Below are positions 14,989-22,865 of a stretch of DNA of 23,091 nucleotides, piece after piece; within the stretch, counting starts at the first letter, position 1, and every line of letters starts with the position of its first letter. Source of the DNA: JAVBMC01 sp031552845 (GTDB taxonomy: Bacteria > Verrucomicrobiota > Kiritimatiellia > RFP12 > DVOR01); the NCBI GenBank assembly GCA_031552845.1, contig JAVBMC010000055.1, positions 1-23,091 on the forward strand, given 5' to 3'. A model generated the notes under the pieces. That model was not told the origin of the DNA and did no database searches. It was given only the letters and a program-made list of their open reading frames with translations. Made by a program: the position numbers and the translations under genes.

Positions 14989-16833
14989 TTACTGCCCCTT
15001 GCCTTTGTTGATGCCGACGCGCAAGACGGGCAGGACTTGATTGCGGAGCGTCATATCTAAATCAAACAGGGCATATCCGGCGCATCCGGCGGCGCGTGTT
15101 GCGTTGATCTGCTGAATGACTTGAATAGGATTCAAACGGCTCTCTGCGGCAGTCACGCCAATGCCCGCGATGATACGTTTGGCCTGTGTAGGCGTGCGTG
15201 TTTGTGCGCCGAGCCATGCGAGATAGCTGTTCATGTCTTCGGTGTAGTTCATCGGTGCGACATAGTCCAACAACCCCATCCGAATCCATGCTTCCCAGTC
15301 CTGCCCGACTGAATAGACGCATGCGGGATATTTACCGTAGACTGCTGCCGTGAGTGTCTTACTCTTGCGGACACCACGTACAGCTTGCCGCGCGGAGTGG
15401 ACAAAGGCCGTTACGGCGGAACGGCGGTCGGGCATCAGCTTGTTGCGTGTTTCCGCTGGCGTACTCTTCGGATAGTCGGGATAGCGCACAAAGTCCAAAT
15501 GAACGCCGGCTGCGTTCGGATAGGCCGCCATCTCGGCTACAGCGGCAGTGATGTAAGCACGCACTTTCGGATTGGCGGGGTCGAGCCAGTTACGGATAGA
15601 GCCATCGGCATCTTTCAACAGCCAGCCGCGTTTACGGAAGTCGGCGAGGCGTTCCTCGGTGGCTTGTTCCGTGGCGAAGCAGAGAATCCATGGATGCACG
15701 CGGATACCGTGACCGCGTGCGGCTTGCAGACAGGCGGCCAGCTGATCGCCTTGTTCTAAGCAGACACGGGATTGTGGAAGTATTTTACTGGCGTAGTGAG
15801 CAAATGCGCCTCCGGCGACGTTGACATACAGATCGGTCACACCTGCGCTTTTCAATAAGGCAATGGTCTTTGGCCAGTTGCCGGGGTAGAGGCCTTGCCC
15901 CGAGTGATCCCAGACGGCGCAGATTTCTCCGGCACGCGGTTTTTGCAGGGCACCGTAGAGCTCGCAGGAGAGCGTTTGAATATCGCTTGCCGAATTCCAT
16001 GCATCGCGGAATTGGCGGGCTCGCAGCTGTTCTTTTGTTTTAGCACGAAGGTTAGCCAGAGCAGTTTGCAGACGGAGAACCGATTTCTCGGTTGCGCTCG
16101 ATGGCACTTTAATGGCATCGGCCTGTGCCTCGGCGACTGATAAACGATAGCGGGCGGCGGTCTCCCAGATGGATGGATCTGCCGCACCACAGAGCGCCAA
16201 AAGCATCTGCGCTTTCTCATCAGTATCGCCATCCCCCAGCCAGACATGCGTAAACCACCAGCCATGCGGCGAGGCGATGCAGGCGGCGTAGGGTGTTTTC
16301 GTGCCTTGGCGGTCTGCCCACCAGGCAATCACAGAGGCTTGCGAGGAGAGCGGTTCTGCCGCGTTGATATTGGAGGAAGTTTGGAGAATGGATTCCGGCA
16401 CGCTGCCGGGGCGGGAGGAGGTGAACTTCATCTGCGAGAACATGCCCGCGGTTTCGGGCTTTTTGTAGCCGAGGCATTTCACCTGCATCAGCTTGCCCAA
16501 CTCATCGGAGGAGGAGTAGCAGACAATCAGCTTGCCGCCGCCGGCGCAATAGCGTTTGAGTGCGGCAAGGCTGGCAGAGGTGGGGGCGGTGGGCGAGATG
16601 AGGACGGCTACGCGCGTGCCGGCAATAGCGGCATCGGGCTGACGGCTGTCGCCCCGGCGTACGGGAATGCCTGAATCTTTCAGCCAGCGTTCGGCATGGT
16701 TGGCTAAGGCTTGCGTGAAGCGCTGTTCACCGGCAGGGAGACCTTCGCCGCCTTGGAGAATGGCAACCGGTGCGGCGAATACGCTTAATGTCGAGGCGCA
16801 CCACAGGCCAACCAGACAAATCAATTTGTACAT
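14989..16833 (-). CDS. Secreted GHL10-type glycoside hydrolase-like protein
   Basis: The product is 614 residues with a signal peptide (about 1-20, ending SVFA). An N-terminal domain (about 21-215) looks like a glutamine-amidotransferase/ThuA-type fold (GTRVAVLISP, CAGGGKLIVCYSSSDE). The C-terminal part (about 270-605) is a TIM-barrel of the GHL10/YngK family (PF02638-like): AVWDHSGQGLYPGNWPKT, DLYVNVAGG, GIRVHPWILCF, GVHLDFVRYPDYP, DYVAPMNYTED and AGIGVTAAES. Family members act on extracellular or periplasmic glycans, but the substrate is unknown. It is the last gene of the reverse-strand series, 9 bases after rsfS, and its stop is four bases from the hydG stop. Confidence 0.85.
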   Translation of the reverse strand: MYKLICLVGLWCASTLSVFAAPVAILQGGEGLPAGEQRFTQALANHAERWLKDSGIPVRRGDSRQPDAAIAGTRVAVLISPTAPTSASLAALKRYCAGGGKLIVCYSSSDELGKLMQVKCLGYKKPETAGMFSQMKFTSSRPGSVPESILQTSSNINAAEPLSSQASVIAWWADRQGTKTPYAACIASPHGWWFTHVWLGDGDTDEKAQMLLALCGAADPSIWETAARYRLSVAEAQADAIKVPSSATEKSVLRLQTALANLRAKTKEQLRARQFRDAWNSASDIQTLSCELYGALQKPRAGEICAVWDHSGQGLYPGNWPKTIALLKSAGVTDLYVNVAGGAFAHYASKILPQSRVCLEQGDQLAACLQAARGHGIRVHPWILCFATEQATEERLADFRKRGWLLKDADGSIRNWLDPANPKVRAYITAAVAEMAAYPNAAGVHLDFVRYPDYPKSTPAETRNKLMPDRRSAVTAFVHSARQAVRGVRKSKTLTAAVYGKYPACVYSVGQDWEAWIRMGLLDYVAPMNYTEDMNSYLAWLGAQTRTPTQAKRIIAGIGVTAAESRLNPIQVIQQINATRAAGCAGYALFDLDMTLRNQVLPVLRVGINKGKGQ

Positions 16834-16842
16834 GCGCCAGCC

Positions 16843-17184
16843 TTATTGGAAAGGAATTTCTTTAGCCTCTTTCCACAGTCCTTCGATTGCATAATAGGCG
16901 CGGGCTTCAGGTGAAAAGGCATGCACGACTACGTGTACATAGTCGGCAATGACCCAGCCGCTTTCAATGTCGCCCGACTTGCGGTAGACTGAGACGCCTT
17001 GTTCGCGCATGCAGGATTGAGACTCCGTGGCCAGCGCTTTCAGGTGCGGTCCTGAGGTTCCCGTTGCGATGACGCAATAGTCGGTTAATGTGGAGATGCC
17101 GCGCACGTCGAGCACGCGGATGTCCTTGGCTTGTTTAGCGTCGAGGGCTTTTGCAATCGCAATGGCCAATTCTTCATTAGTCAT
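16843..17184 (-). CDS. rsfS: Ribosomal silencing factor RsfS
   Basis: Binds ribosomal protein L14 on the 50S subunit and blocks subunit joining during starvation. The product is 113 residues, typical of the RsfS/YbeB/iojap family: IRVLDVRGISTLTDYCVIATGTS, then GVSVYRKSG...GWVIADYVHVVVHAFSPEARAYY.IEGLW. The start at 17184 has AAGGAA just upstream and overlaps the end of nadD by 8 bases; a longer frame to 17268 lies inside nadD and is rejected. The nadD-rsfS pairing is very common in bacteria and supports both calls. Confidence 0.96.
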   Translation of the reverse strand: MTNEELAIAIAKALDAKQAKDIRVLDVRGISTLTDYCVIATGTSGPHLKALATESQSCMREQGVSVYRKSGDIESGWVIADYVHVVVHAFSPEARAYYAIEGLWKEAKEIPFQ

Positions 17185-17776
17185 GTTGTTCCTTCTGGTA
17201 AAGTTCGTGGAGGTCGAGGTAGTTCGCCACGGAGGGCGGCAGCCAATCTGCCGGCAGAGGTTCGTCATTCATGATCTTCTCACGGATGGCGGAGGAGCTT
17301 GCCGGACACTCAAGGTGGCACAGCACGGGCGGCTGCGGCGCGTGGCGGAAGTGCAGGATGTCCTGCGGTAGCGGTTTATCATCACGTGCGAAGACGATGG
17401 GCGAACAGAGCCGGAAGATTTCTTCCGGCTGGTGCCACTGGTCAAGTCCATGCACAGAATCCATACCGAGCAAGAGATAGAGCTCGTCGTTGGGGAAGTC
17501 CTTGCGGAATTTCTTGACGGTGTCTACTGTATACGAAACACCGCCGCGCGCCAGTTCATCCGTACGCAGGCGTGCAAAGGGCAGTTCAGTCAGCACGAGG
17601 CACAACAACGCCAAGCGGTGCATGTCCGGCGCGGGAGCATGCGGCTTGAGGGGCTGCTGCGCACAGGGCACGAACCAAACCTCATCCAGCCCGCACTGTT
17701 TGTGCGCGGTGGAGGCCATTTGAATGTGCCCGTTGTGAATCGGATCGAACGATCCGCCTAGTATGCCGACCTTCAT
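17177..17776 (-). CDS. nadD: Nicotinate-nucleotide adenylyltransferase
   Basis: Adenylates nicotinate mononucleotide to deamido-NAD in NAD synthesis; cytosolic. The product is 199 residues. GGSFDPIHNGH (residues 7-17) is the nucleotidyltransferase (T/H)xGH-type motif, and SSSAIREKI near the C-terminus is the second ATP-binding motif. LLLGMDSVHGLDQWH is the usual family segment. It starts 10 bases after the flavodiiron gene and overlaps rsfS. Confidence 0.96.
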   Translation of the reverse strand: MKVGILGGSFDPIHNGHIQMASTAHKQCGLDEVWFVPCAQQPLKPHAPAPDMHRLALLCLVLTELPFARLRTDELARGGVSYTVDTVKKFRKDFPNDELYLLLGMDSVHGLDQWHQPEEIFRLCSPIVFARDDKPLPQDILHFRHAPQPPVLCHLECPASSSAIREKIMNDEPLPADWLPPSVANYLDLHELYQKEQHD

Positions 17777-17786
17777 GCTGAATCAA

Positions 17787-18971
17787 TTAGACCTTGGCTG
17801 CGCGGGCGGCGAGTTCGCGGCCGACGGCACGGCACTTGTCAAGCACTTCAGGCGTAGGGGCAAAGCGGCAGGTCAGCGGCGGCGCGATTTGTTCGACCTG
17901 CATCTTTGTCAGATATTCGGCGGCTGCTTCGGCACCCTTGCTGGCCCAGCCGTAGGAGCCGAAGGCTATGCCAAATTTGCCAATCGGACGGAGTCCGCCT
18001 GCATAAGTCAACGCCGCCGCGACGCGGGGCATGAGGTCGATATTCAGCGTAGGCGTGCCGACTGCAAATCCGGCGCAGTCCATCAGTTCGGTGATGAGCT
18101 CGGTGTCAGCCGTGGCAGAGAGGTCAATGAGTTTGAACTGCGTGTCGCTCCCTTCCACGCCTTGCGCAATGGCGTCGGCCATTGCTTTGGTGCTGCCCCA
18201 CATGGTGGAGAAAAAGATGACGACTTTGTTGACGGGCTTGCTGACGACCCATGCTTGGTAGGCTTCGAGAATCACCGGGATGTGCTTGCGCCAGATGATG
18301 CCGTGGCTGGGGGCAATGATCTTGATTGGCAGCGTGCCGAGCTTTTTGATTGCGGCCTGCACGGGGCGCATGTAGAGCAGGACGATGTTGGCGTAGTAGA
18401 TCTTCGCCTCTTGCATGACTTCCTCCAAGTTCGCTTCGTCATCAAAGCGGGCTGAGGAAGCGTAGTGCTGTCCGAAGGCGTCCATGGAGAAAAGGATGCC
18501 GTCTTCAATCAAGAAGGTCGCCATGGATTCCGGCCAGTGCACCATCGGCGTGTCGAAGAACTGCAGCGTCTTGCCGCCGAGAGGGAGCTGTTCGGCCTCT
18601 TTGACAATCTTGAAGTTCCAGCCGGTGGTGTCGTAGTGGCAGGAGAGGGCGTCTTTGCACTTGGCGTTGACGATGACTTCAGCGCCGGGGAAGGCGGCTA
18701 CGAGCGCGGGCATTCCTCCGGAGTGGTCAGGCTCGGCATGGTTGCAGACGATGTATTTGATTTTGTCGGCAGAGGTCTTTGCCAGTACGTTGTCAATCAG
18801 GCGGCCGACATAGGGAGCCTTGACGGCATCAATGACGGCTGTGGCGTCAGAGCCTTGGACGAGGTAGGAGTTGTACGTCGAGCCGCGCTTGGTTTGATAG
18901 CTGTGAAAATCGCGCACATGCCAATCGACATAGCCGACCCAGTTGACGCCTTTTGCTAACTCAGTATTCAT
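17787..18971 (-). CDS. fprA: Flavodiiron protein (oxygen/NO reductase, A-type flavoprotein)
   Basis: Reduces oxygen to water or nitric oxide to nitrous oxide in the cytoplasm of anaerobes. The product is 394 residues, the minimal two-domain form. The N-terminal metallo-beta-lactamase-like domain carries the complete di-iron ligand set: H78, E80, D82 and H83 in HAEPDH, H145 in VHWPE, D164 in SMDAFG, and H223 in PSHG. The C-terminal flavodoxin domain (about 254-390) has the FMN-binding start STMWGSTKAMA. No extra rubredoxin domain is attached, so a separate electron donor is needed. A strong AGGAGG (complement of 18979-18984) precedes the start, which overlaps the stop of the thioredoxin-like gene by four bases. 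Confidence 0.96.
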   Translation of the reverse strand: MNTELAKGVNWVGYVDWHVRDFHSYQTKRGSTYNSYLVQGSDATAVIDAVKAPYVGRLIDNVLAKTSADKIKYIVCNHAEPDHSGGMPALVAAFPGAEVIVNAKCKDALSCHYDTTGWNFKIVKEAEQLPLGGKTLQFFDTPMVHWPESMATFLIEDGILFSMDAFGQHYASSARFDDEANLEEVMQEAKIYYANIVLLYMRPVQAAIKKLGTLPIKIIAPSHGIIWRKHIPVILEAYQAWVVSKPVNKVVIFFSTMWGSTKAMADAIAQGVEGSDTQFKLIDLSATADTELITELMDCAGFAVGTPTLNIDLMPRVAAALTYAGGLRPIGKFGIAFGSYGWASKGAEAAAEYLTKMQVEQIAPPLTCRFAPTPEVLDKCRAVGRELAARAAKV

Positions 18972-19477
18972 TTCTTTGCCTCCTGTTTGAGTAGTTCGTT
19001 TATTGCTTGTATAAATGCTGTTGGTCCAGCCGGTGTGTAACCGACTTCAATGAGTTTCGTGGTTTTGTGATCGAAAATCAGAATGGTTGGCGTTGCTTTG
19101 ATTTCGAAGAGTTTGGCCAATTTTGCGTTTTGTCTGCGCAAGTTGTCAGGCTGTTGAGTCTTTTGCGGGTAGTCCGCCATGAAGAGAACAAACTTATCTC
19201 GTGCATAGTCTTTGAACTCAGGCGTGACGAGAATCTCTTGCTCCAGCTTGACGCAGTAGGGGCAGGAATCGGAAGCTGTAAATAACATGAACAGCAAGCG
19301 GCGTTGCGATTTGGCTAAGTCGAGCGCCGTATCGAAGTTAGTGTGCCATTGTGCGGTCTGTGCTGTCGTCGCCATTGGCGTGGGGGCAGGTGCCGCGGGC
19401 TTGGGTTGTTTCTCACAACCGGCCAGCGTAGCCATCAGGCCAGCTGCGATAAGCAGGGTGTTGATGTGCTTTTTCAT
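18968..19477 (-). CDS. Thioredoxin-like lipoprotein
   Basis: The product is 169 residues with a lipoprotein signal: hydrophobic stretch and lipobox LAGC with Cys21. A Pro/Ala-rich linker (about 22-40) leads to a thioredoxin-fold domain (Thioredoxin_7/DUF255-like) with the redox pair C72-P-Y-C75 and the cis-proline in ATPT. It should be anchored in the periplasm and act in disulfide reduction or exchange; the partner is unknown. It sits between exbD and the flavodiiron gene and overlaps the latter by ATGA, but the two products are expected in different compartments. Confidence 0.85.
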   Translation of the reverse strand: MKKHINTLLIAAGLMATLAGCEKQPKPAAPAPTPMATTAQTAQWHTNFDTALDLAKSQRRLLFMLFTASDSCPYCVKLEQEILVTPEFKDYARDKFVLFMADYPQKTQQPDNLRRQNAKLAKLFEIKATPTILIFDHKTTKLIEVGYTPAGPTAFIQAINELLKQEAKK

Positions 19478-19481
19478 AGTT

Positions 19482-19892
19482 TTAGTCCGCGAGGGTTACG
19501 AGCGCCATGCGCGTGATGTTGGCTTTGTAGAGGACTTTGACGACTTGCATGATTTTGCCGTAGTCGAGCTTTTCATCGCCGCGGATGAGGATGGTGGTTT
19601 CGGGATTTTCTGAAACGAGTTTGCGCAGGGAAACTTCAAGCTCCTCCATGCTGGTCTGGGTGTCGCCAAAGTAGACGTTGCCGTCGGATTTGACGCTGAC
19701 GGTCTTGGCCTTCTGGGAGGGCAAGGGGTTGGCGTTGGCTTGCGGAAGCTTGACAGTGATGCCTTGTTCGAGCGCGGGGAAGGTGATCATGAAGGCAACG
19801 AGGAGAAGGAACGTCAAGTCAATCAACGGGGTCATGTTGACTTCGGCGATGATGGGCCCGCGGCGGATGCGGCGTGGTGATGTGGGGGGCAT
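19482..19892 (-). CDS. exbD: ExbD/TolR-family proton-channel subunit
   Basis: The product is 136 residues with one transmembrane helix (about 22-40) that holds the essential aspartate Asp25 in MTPLIDLTF, then a periplasmic domain ending LVTLAD. With ExbB it forms a proton-driven motor that energises TonB- or Tol-type systems at the outer membrane. It starts three bases after exbB, with GAGG as ribosome site. No TonB, TolA or TolB gene is visible, so ExbD and TolR cannot be separated from sequence alone. Confidence 0.93.
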   Translation of the reverse strand: MPPTSPRRIRRGPIIAEVNMTPLIDLTFLLLVAFMITFPALEQGITVKLPQANANPLPSQKAKTVSVKSDGNVYFGDTQTSMEELEVSLRKLVSENPETTILIRGDEKLDYGKIMQVVKVLYKANITRMALVTLAD

Positions 19893-19895
19893 GCG

Positions 19896-20627
19896 TTATC
19901 CTCTGCCTTGGAAGTCGCAGGCGATGCGGCCTTTGAGTTCGTCTGTGAAGCCTTCGGCATCGACAATCATTTTCTTGATGCGGATGCTGATGAGGTTGTA
20001 GCCGATGGTGGAGGGAATGGCGACGAGCAGGCCGACAACGGTGGTGAGCAGCGCGGAGGAGACGCCGGGGGCGAGTTCGGAGAGCAGTGCGGTACCTTTC
20101 ACGCCCATCGCTTGGAATGCGACCATGATGCCCCACACGGTGCCGAAGAGTCCGAGCATCGGTGCGGAGGAGACGGCGGTCGCGAGCATGGTGGTACCAT
20201 GTTCAATGCGGAGGATTTGTTCGGAGAGGGTGTGCTCTGCGGTGTTGCTGAGAAGGGTGAGTTCGCGTTCGGTCAGGGCGGCGCCTGTGGTGTCGGCGGC
20301 GCGGCTGATGACTTGACGGCGGGAATCGGGGTCGAGCATCTTGACGAGGCGCTCGCAGGTATTATGATAGATCATCTCAAGCGGCGATTTGCGGTTGTCA
20401 GCACGGCGCAGGTAGATGTCGAGAACGTCTTGCCCGTTGACGAAGCCGTCGACAAAGCGTTGGGTGTCGCGTGCAATCTTGGTGAGCTCGCGCCATTTGC
20501 CGATCATGTAGGACCAGGCGAAGACGGAGATGATGATTTGGACGATGACGATAAGCTGCCCGAAGAAATCGGACTGGACGAAGCCGTCGAGCAGGACGGA
20601 GTTGAGCGCGAGCGGAAGCGGGGTCAT
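19896..20627 (-). CDS. exbB: ExbB/TolQ/MotA-family proton-channel protein
   Basis: The product is 243 residues. Transmembrane helices lie at about 20-42, 150-175 and 190-212. The MotA/TolQ/ExbB domain has the conserved APMLGLFGTVWGIM and LTTVVGLLVAIPSTIGYN segments. It is the pentameric membrane partner of ExbD. It begins 27 bases after argS, and linkage to argS is positional only. Confidence 0.94.
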   Translation of the reverse strand: MTPLPLALNSVLLDGFVQSDFFGQLIVIVQIIISVFAWSYMIGKWRELTKIARDTQRFVDGFVNGQDVLDIYLRRADNRKSPLEMIYHNTCERLVKMLDPDSRRQVISRAADTTGAALTERELTLLSNTAEHTLSEQILRIEHGTTMLATAVSSAPMLGLFGTVWGIMVAFQAMGVKGTALLSELAPGVSSALLTTVVGLLVAIPSTIGYNLISIRIKKMIVDAEGFTDELKGRIACDFQGRG

Positions 20628-20654
20628 AGGCGTGGCCTTTGTCGGAGGTGTCGG

Positions 20655-22385
20655 TTAAATGCGGTTGGGTGTTTGGATGCCGAGTAGGGTGAGTCCGCCG
20701 CGCAGGATGGCGGCTGTCATGGTGCAGAGGCGCACGCGGCTGTCGCGTGTAGCTTCGTCAGCTTGGAGCACGGGCGAGCTTTGGTAGAAGCTGCTGTAGG
20801 TCTTGGCGAGCGCGTAGAGGTAGTCGGCGAGGATGTTGGGTTTGTTGGCATCAGAGGCGCTGACTGCGGCGGCGGGGAATTGCAGGAGCTGGAGGAGCAG
20901 CTGTTTCTCGACCGGCGTCTCGGGGGCAAGTGCGTTGGCCTCAGGTGCTTTACCGACTTGTGCGGCGTATTTGTCGATGAGGCTGCAGATGCGCGCGTAG
21001 GCGTATTGCAAGTAGGGCGCGGAGTTGCCGTCGAGGGCAAGGGCGCGGTCCCAATCAAAGACGATCATGCCTTTGGGGTCGTGGCTGAGGTCGGCGTATT
21101 TGACTGCGCCGATGCCGATGGCGGCGGCGAGTTCGCGTTGTTGGGCTTCGGGCATCTCAGGGCGCGACTCGCGCACGATGGCGAGGGCGCGCGCTTCGGC
21201 TTCGTCGAGGAGCGCTTCGAGTTTGATGACGTTGCCCTGGCGGGTGGAGAAGGTGCCTTCGGGCAGGCGCATGAGGCCGAACCAGACGTGCTGGAGGTTG
21301 GCTTTGTAACCGAGCTTGCCACAGATGGCGAAGAATTGTTTGAAGTGCAGCTGCTGGCGTTCGTCGGTGACGTAGACGATGCGGTCTGGGTTGAAGTCTT
21401 GCACGCGGCTGCGGACGGTGGCGATGTCGGTGGTGGCATAGTTGTAGGCGCCATCGCTCTTGCGGACGATGCAGACTTGAAGGCCTTCATCTTTCATGTC
21501 GACGATGAGGGCACCTTCGCTTTCGGTGGCGAGTTTTGCATCTTGCAGCGCGGTGATGACGCCGGGGAGCATGGCGTTGTAGTAGCTCTCTCCACGCCAG
21601 ATGTCGAACTTGACGTCGAGGCGGGCGTAGACGCGGTTGAATTCGTTGATGCTGATGTCAATGAAACGTTTCCAGACGGCGAGGTTGTCGGCGTCGCCTT
21701 GCTGGAGCTTGACGAGTTCGGCGCGGCATTGCTCCATCCACGTCTCGTCTTCCTTGGTCTTATTGTAGCTCTGGACGTAGACGCGTTCGAGCAGCTCGAC
21801 GGTGAGGTTGGTGCGTTCATCGTCAGTGAGGAAGTTGCGGTAGCCGAGGATGAGGATGCCGAACTGCGTGCCCCAGTCGCCGAGGTGATTGTCGGCAATG
21901 ACGGCGTAGCCCTGCGCCCGCAGGAGGCGGTCGAGGGCGTTGCCAATGACGGTCGAGCGGATGTGCCCGATGTGCATGGGCTTGGCGACGTTGGGGCTGG
22001 AGTAGTCGAGTACGACGGTGTGGCCAATGCCGCTTTGTGGGATGCCGAGGTGTTGGTCGGACGTCATGGCGGCGGCTTGCTCGGCAAGCCACTTGGACGA
22101 AACGGTGATGTTGATGAAACCGGGGCCTGCGACTTCGGCCTTCTCAACCATCGGCGGCAGAGGCTTGGCGGCAAGGGCGGCTTCGGCCAGTTGGCGCGGG
22201 GGCATCTTGGCAGCTTTGGCAAGCGCCATGGCCTCGTTGCATTGAAAATCACCGAACTGGGGATTGGTAATGGACAACACGCGCGGTGGATTGGCAAGTG
22301 TCTGTTCGGGAAGGGCGGCGGTAAAAGCTTCTGCAAGCCAAGCGGAAAGGGCAACTTCGCAGGGAGTGACGGAGGTCTCGGACAT
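20655..22385 (-). CDS. argS: Arginyl-tRNA synthetase
   Basis: Charges tRNA-Arg with arginine. The product is 576 residues from the ATG at 22385. A longer frame to 22472 would start upstream of the promoter and adds an unrelated leader (MKLCQVPF...), so it is rejected. The N-terminal Add-1-like tRNA-binding domain (about 1-110) is followed by SPNVAKPMHIGHIRSTVIGN with the class I HIGH motif. The KMSK position reads in the ArgRS style (FSTRQGNVIKL), and the C-terminal anticodon-binding domain is present. It is the first gene of the reverse-strand series. Confidence 0.97.
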   Translation of the reverse strand: MSETSVTPCEVALSAWLAEAFTAALPEQTLANPPRVLSITNPQFGDFQCNEAMALAKAAKMPPRQLAEAALAAKPLPPMVEKAEVAGPGFINITVSSKWLAEQAAAMTSDQHLGIPQSGIGHTVVLDYSSPNVAKPMHIGHIRSTVIGNALDRLLRAQGYAVIADNHLGDWGTQFGILILGYRNFLTDDERTNLTVELLERVYVQSYNKTKEDETWMEQCRAELVKLQQGDADNLAVWKRFIDISINEFNRVYARLDVKFDIWRGESYYNAMLPGVITALQDAKLATESEGALIVDMKDEGLQVCIVRKSDGAYNYATTDIATVRSRVQDFNPDRIVYVTDERQQLHFKQFFAICGKLGYKANLQHVWFGLMRLPEGTFSTRQGNVIKLEALLDEAEARALAIVRESRPEMPEAQQRELAAAIGIGAVKYADLSHDPKGMIVFDWDRALALDGNSAPYLQYAYARICSLIDKYAAQVGKAPEANALAPETPVEKQLLLQLLQFPAAAVSASDANKPNILADYLYALAKTYSSFYQSSPVLQADEATRDSRVRLCTMTAAILRGGLTLLGIQTPNRI

Positions 22386-22415
22386 GAAAAATTCCACTAT
22401 AATGTAAAGGCGCGT

Positions 22416-22444
22416 ATTGTACCTTATTACGATCCTACTTTCAA
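22416..22444 (-). promoter_or_regulatory. Promoter of argS and the reverse-strand gene series
   Basis: On the reverse strand, TTGAAA (complement of 22439-22444) and TACAAT (complement of 22416-22421) are exactly 17 bases apart. Transcription would start near 22409, giving a leader of about 24 bases before argS. No other convincing promoter was seen in the tightly packed genes down to 14989. Confidence 0.7.
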
Positions 22445-22674
22445 TTAAAAACGGCACTTGGCAAAGCTTCAAAAAAAGAGAGTGCTTGTGCAGATCATTT
22501 CGGGCAATGGTTGGTTGAATGTGAATGGTTTACCGAAGTAGTTTACCTAATCCCCAAAAACTGCTTTAATCCAAGCATAATGTGGCTTATCGGGGTGTGC
22601 TTCTGCAAGCCAAATCGAGATACAGGCGTGGTGCAGAGTGGTTTTTGTCTGTGTCTTGAATAGGAACTCCCGTG
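22445..22674. other. Spacer with no recognised feature
   Basis: About 230 AT-richer bases upstream of the argS promoter. Only short reverse-strand frames cross it, starting inside the palindrome array and without a ribosome site or recognisable motif. I see no RNA gene or terminator. Confidence 0.5.
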
Positions 22675-22778
22675 TGTCCTGACTTGAAAACACGTGTTTT
22701 TATGTTTGAAAACAGCTGTTTTGAGAGTTGAAAACACGTGTTTTTGAATTTGAAAACAGTTGTTTTCAAGTCAGGACA
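22675..22778. repeat. Tandem array of four 22-bp palindromes inside an 18-bp inverted repeat
   Basis: The unit TTGAAAACA-NN-TGTTTT starts at 22684, 22706, 22728 and 22750, exactly 22 bases apart. The centres are CG, GC, CG and GT, and the separating five bases (TATGT, GAGAG, TGAAT) are not conserved. The outer ends are a perfect inverted repeat: TGTCCTGACTTGAAAACA at 22675-22692 and its exact complement at 22761-22778. Units 1-3 have perfect 14-bp palindromic cores. The array lies between the argS promoter and an IS element. Function unknown; candidates are protein-binding sites (iteron- or operator-like) or a small non-autonomous mobile element. Confidence 0.9.
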
Positions 22779-22831
22779 TAGGCGTGATTCTGTCTGGGGG
22801 ACGTGTGTGTTCTAGAGGGTGTAGTCATAAG

Positions 22832-22859
22832 TTGCATATTCAGCTGAAAATGCTATAAT
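22832..22859 (+). promoter_or_regulatory. Promoter of the IS transposase
   Basis: TTGCAT at 22832-22837 and a perfect TATAAT at 22854-22859 are 16 bases apart, with an extended TGC just before. Transcription would start close to 22866, which is the ATG itself, so the mRNA may be leaderless; no Shine-Dalgarno is visible. Confidence 0.65.
22834..22853. repeat. 20-bp near-perfect palindrome in the transposase promoter
   Basis: GCATATTCAGCTGAAAATGC is a palindrome with one mismatched pair. It fills the space between the -35 and -10 boxes, where a bound repressor would block transcription. It may be an IS-encoded operator or part of the IS end. Confidence 0.6.
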
Positions 22860-22865
22860 AAGCCC

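Noticed and set aside
20763..22448. Forward-strand frame of 561 codons opposite argS
   Set aside because: It is the mirror of a well-conserved argS, acidic and Gly/Val-rich without motifs, and it runs through the argS promoter.
22327..22613. 15-base match GCTTCTGCAAGCCAA at 22327-22341 and 22599-22613
   Set aside because: Flanks do not match and the frames differ, so I treat it as chance or an unprovable remnant.
22543..22769. Short reverse-strand frames through the palindrome array
   Set aside because: The N-terminal residues are only the translation of the 22-bp repeats; there is no Shine-Dalgarno and no recognisable motif.
22675..22778. CRISPR array
   Set aside because: Spacers would be only five bases, the units are palindromic, and no cas genes are nearby.
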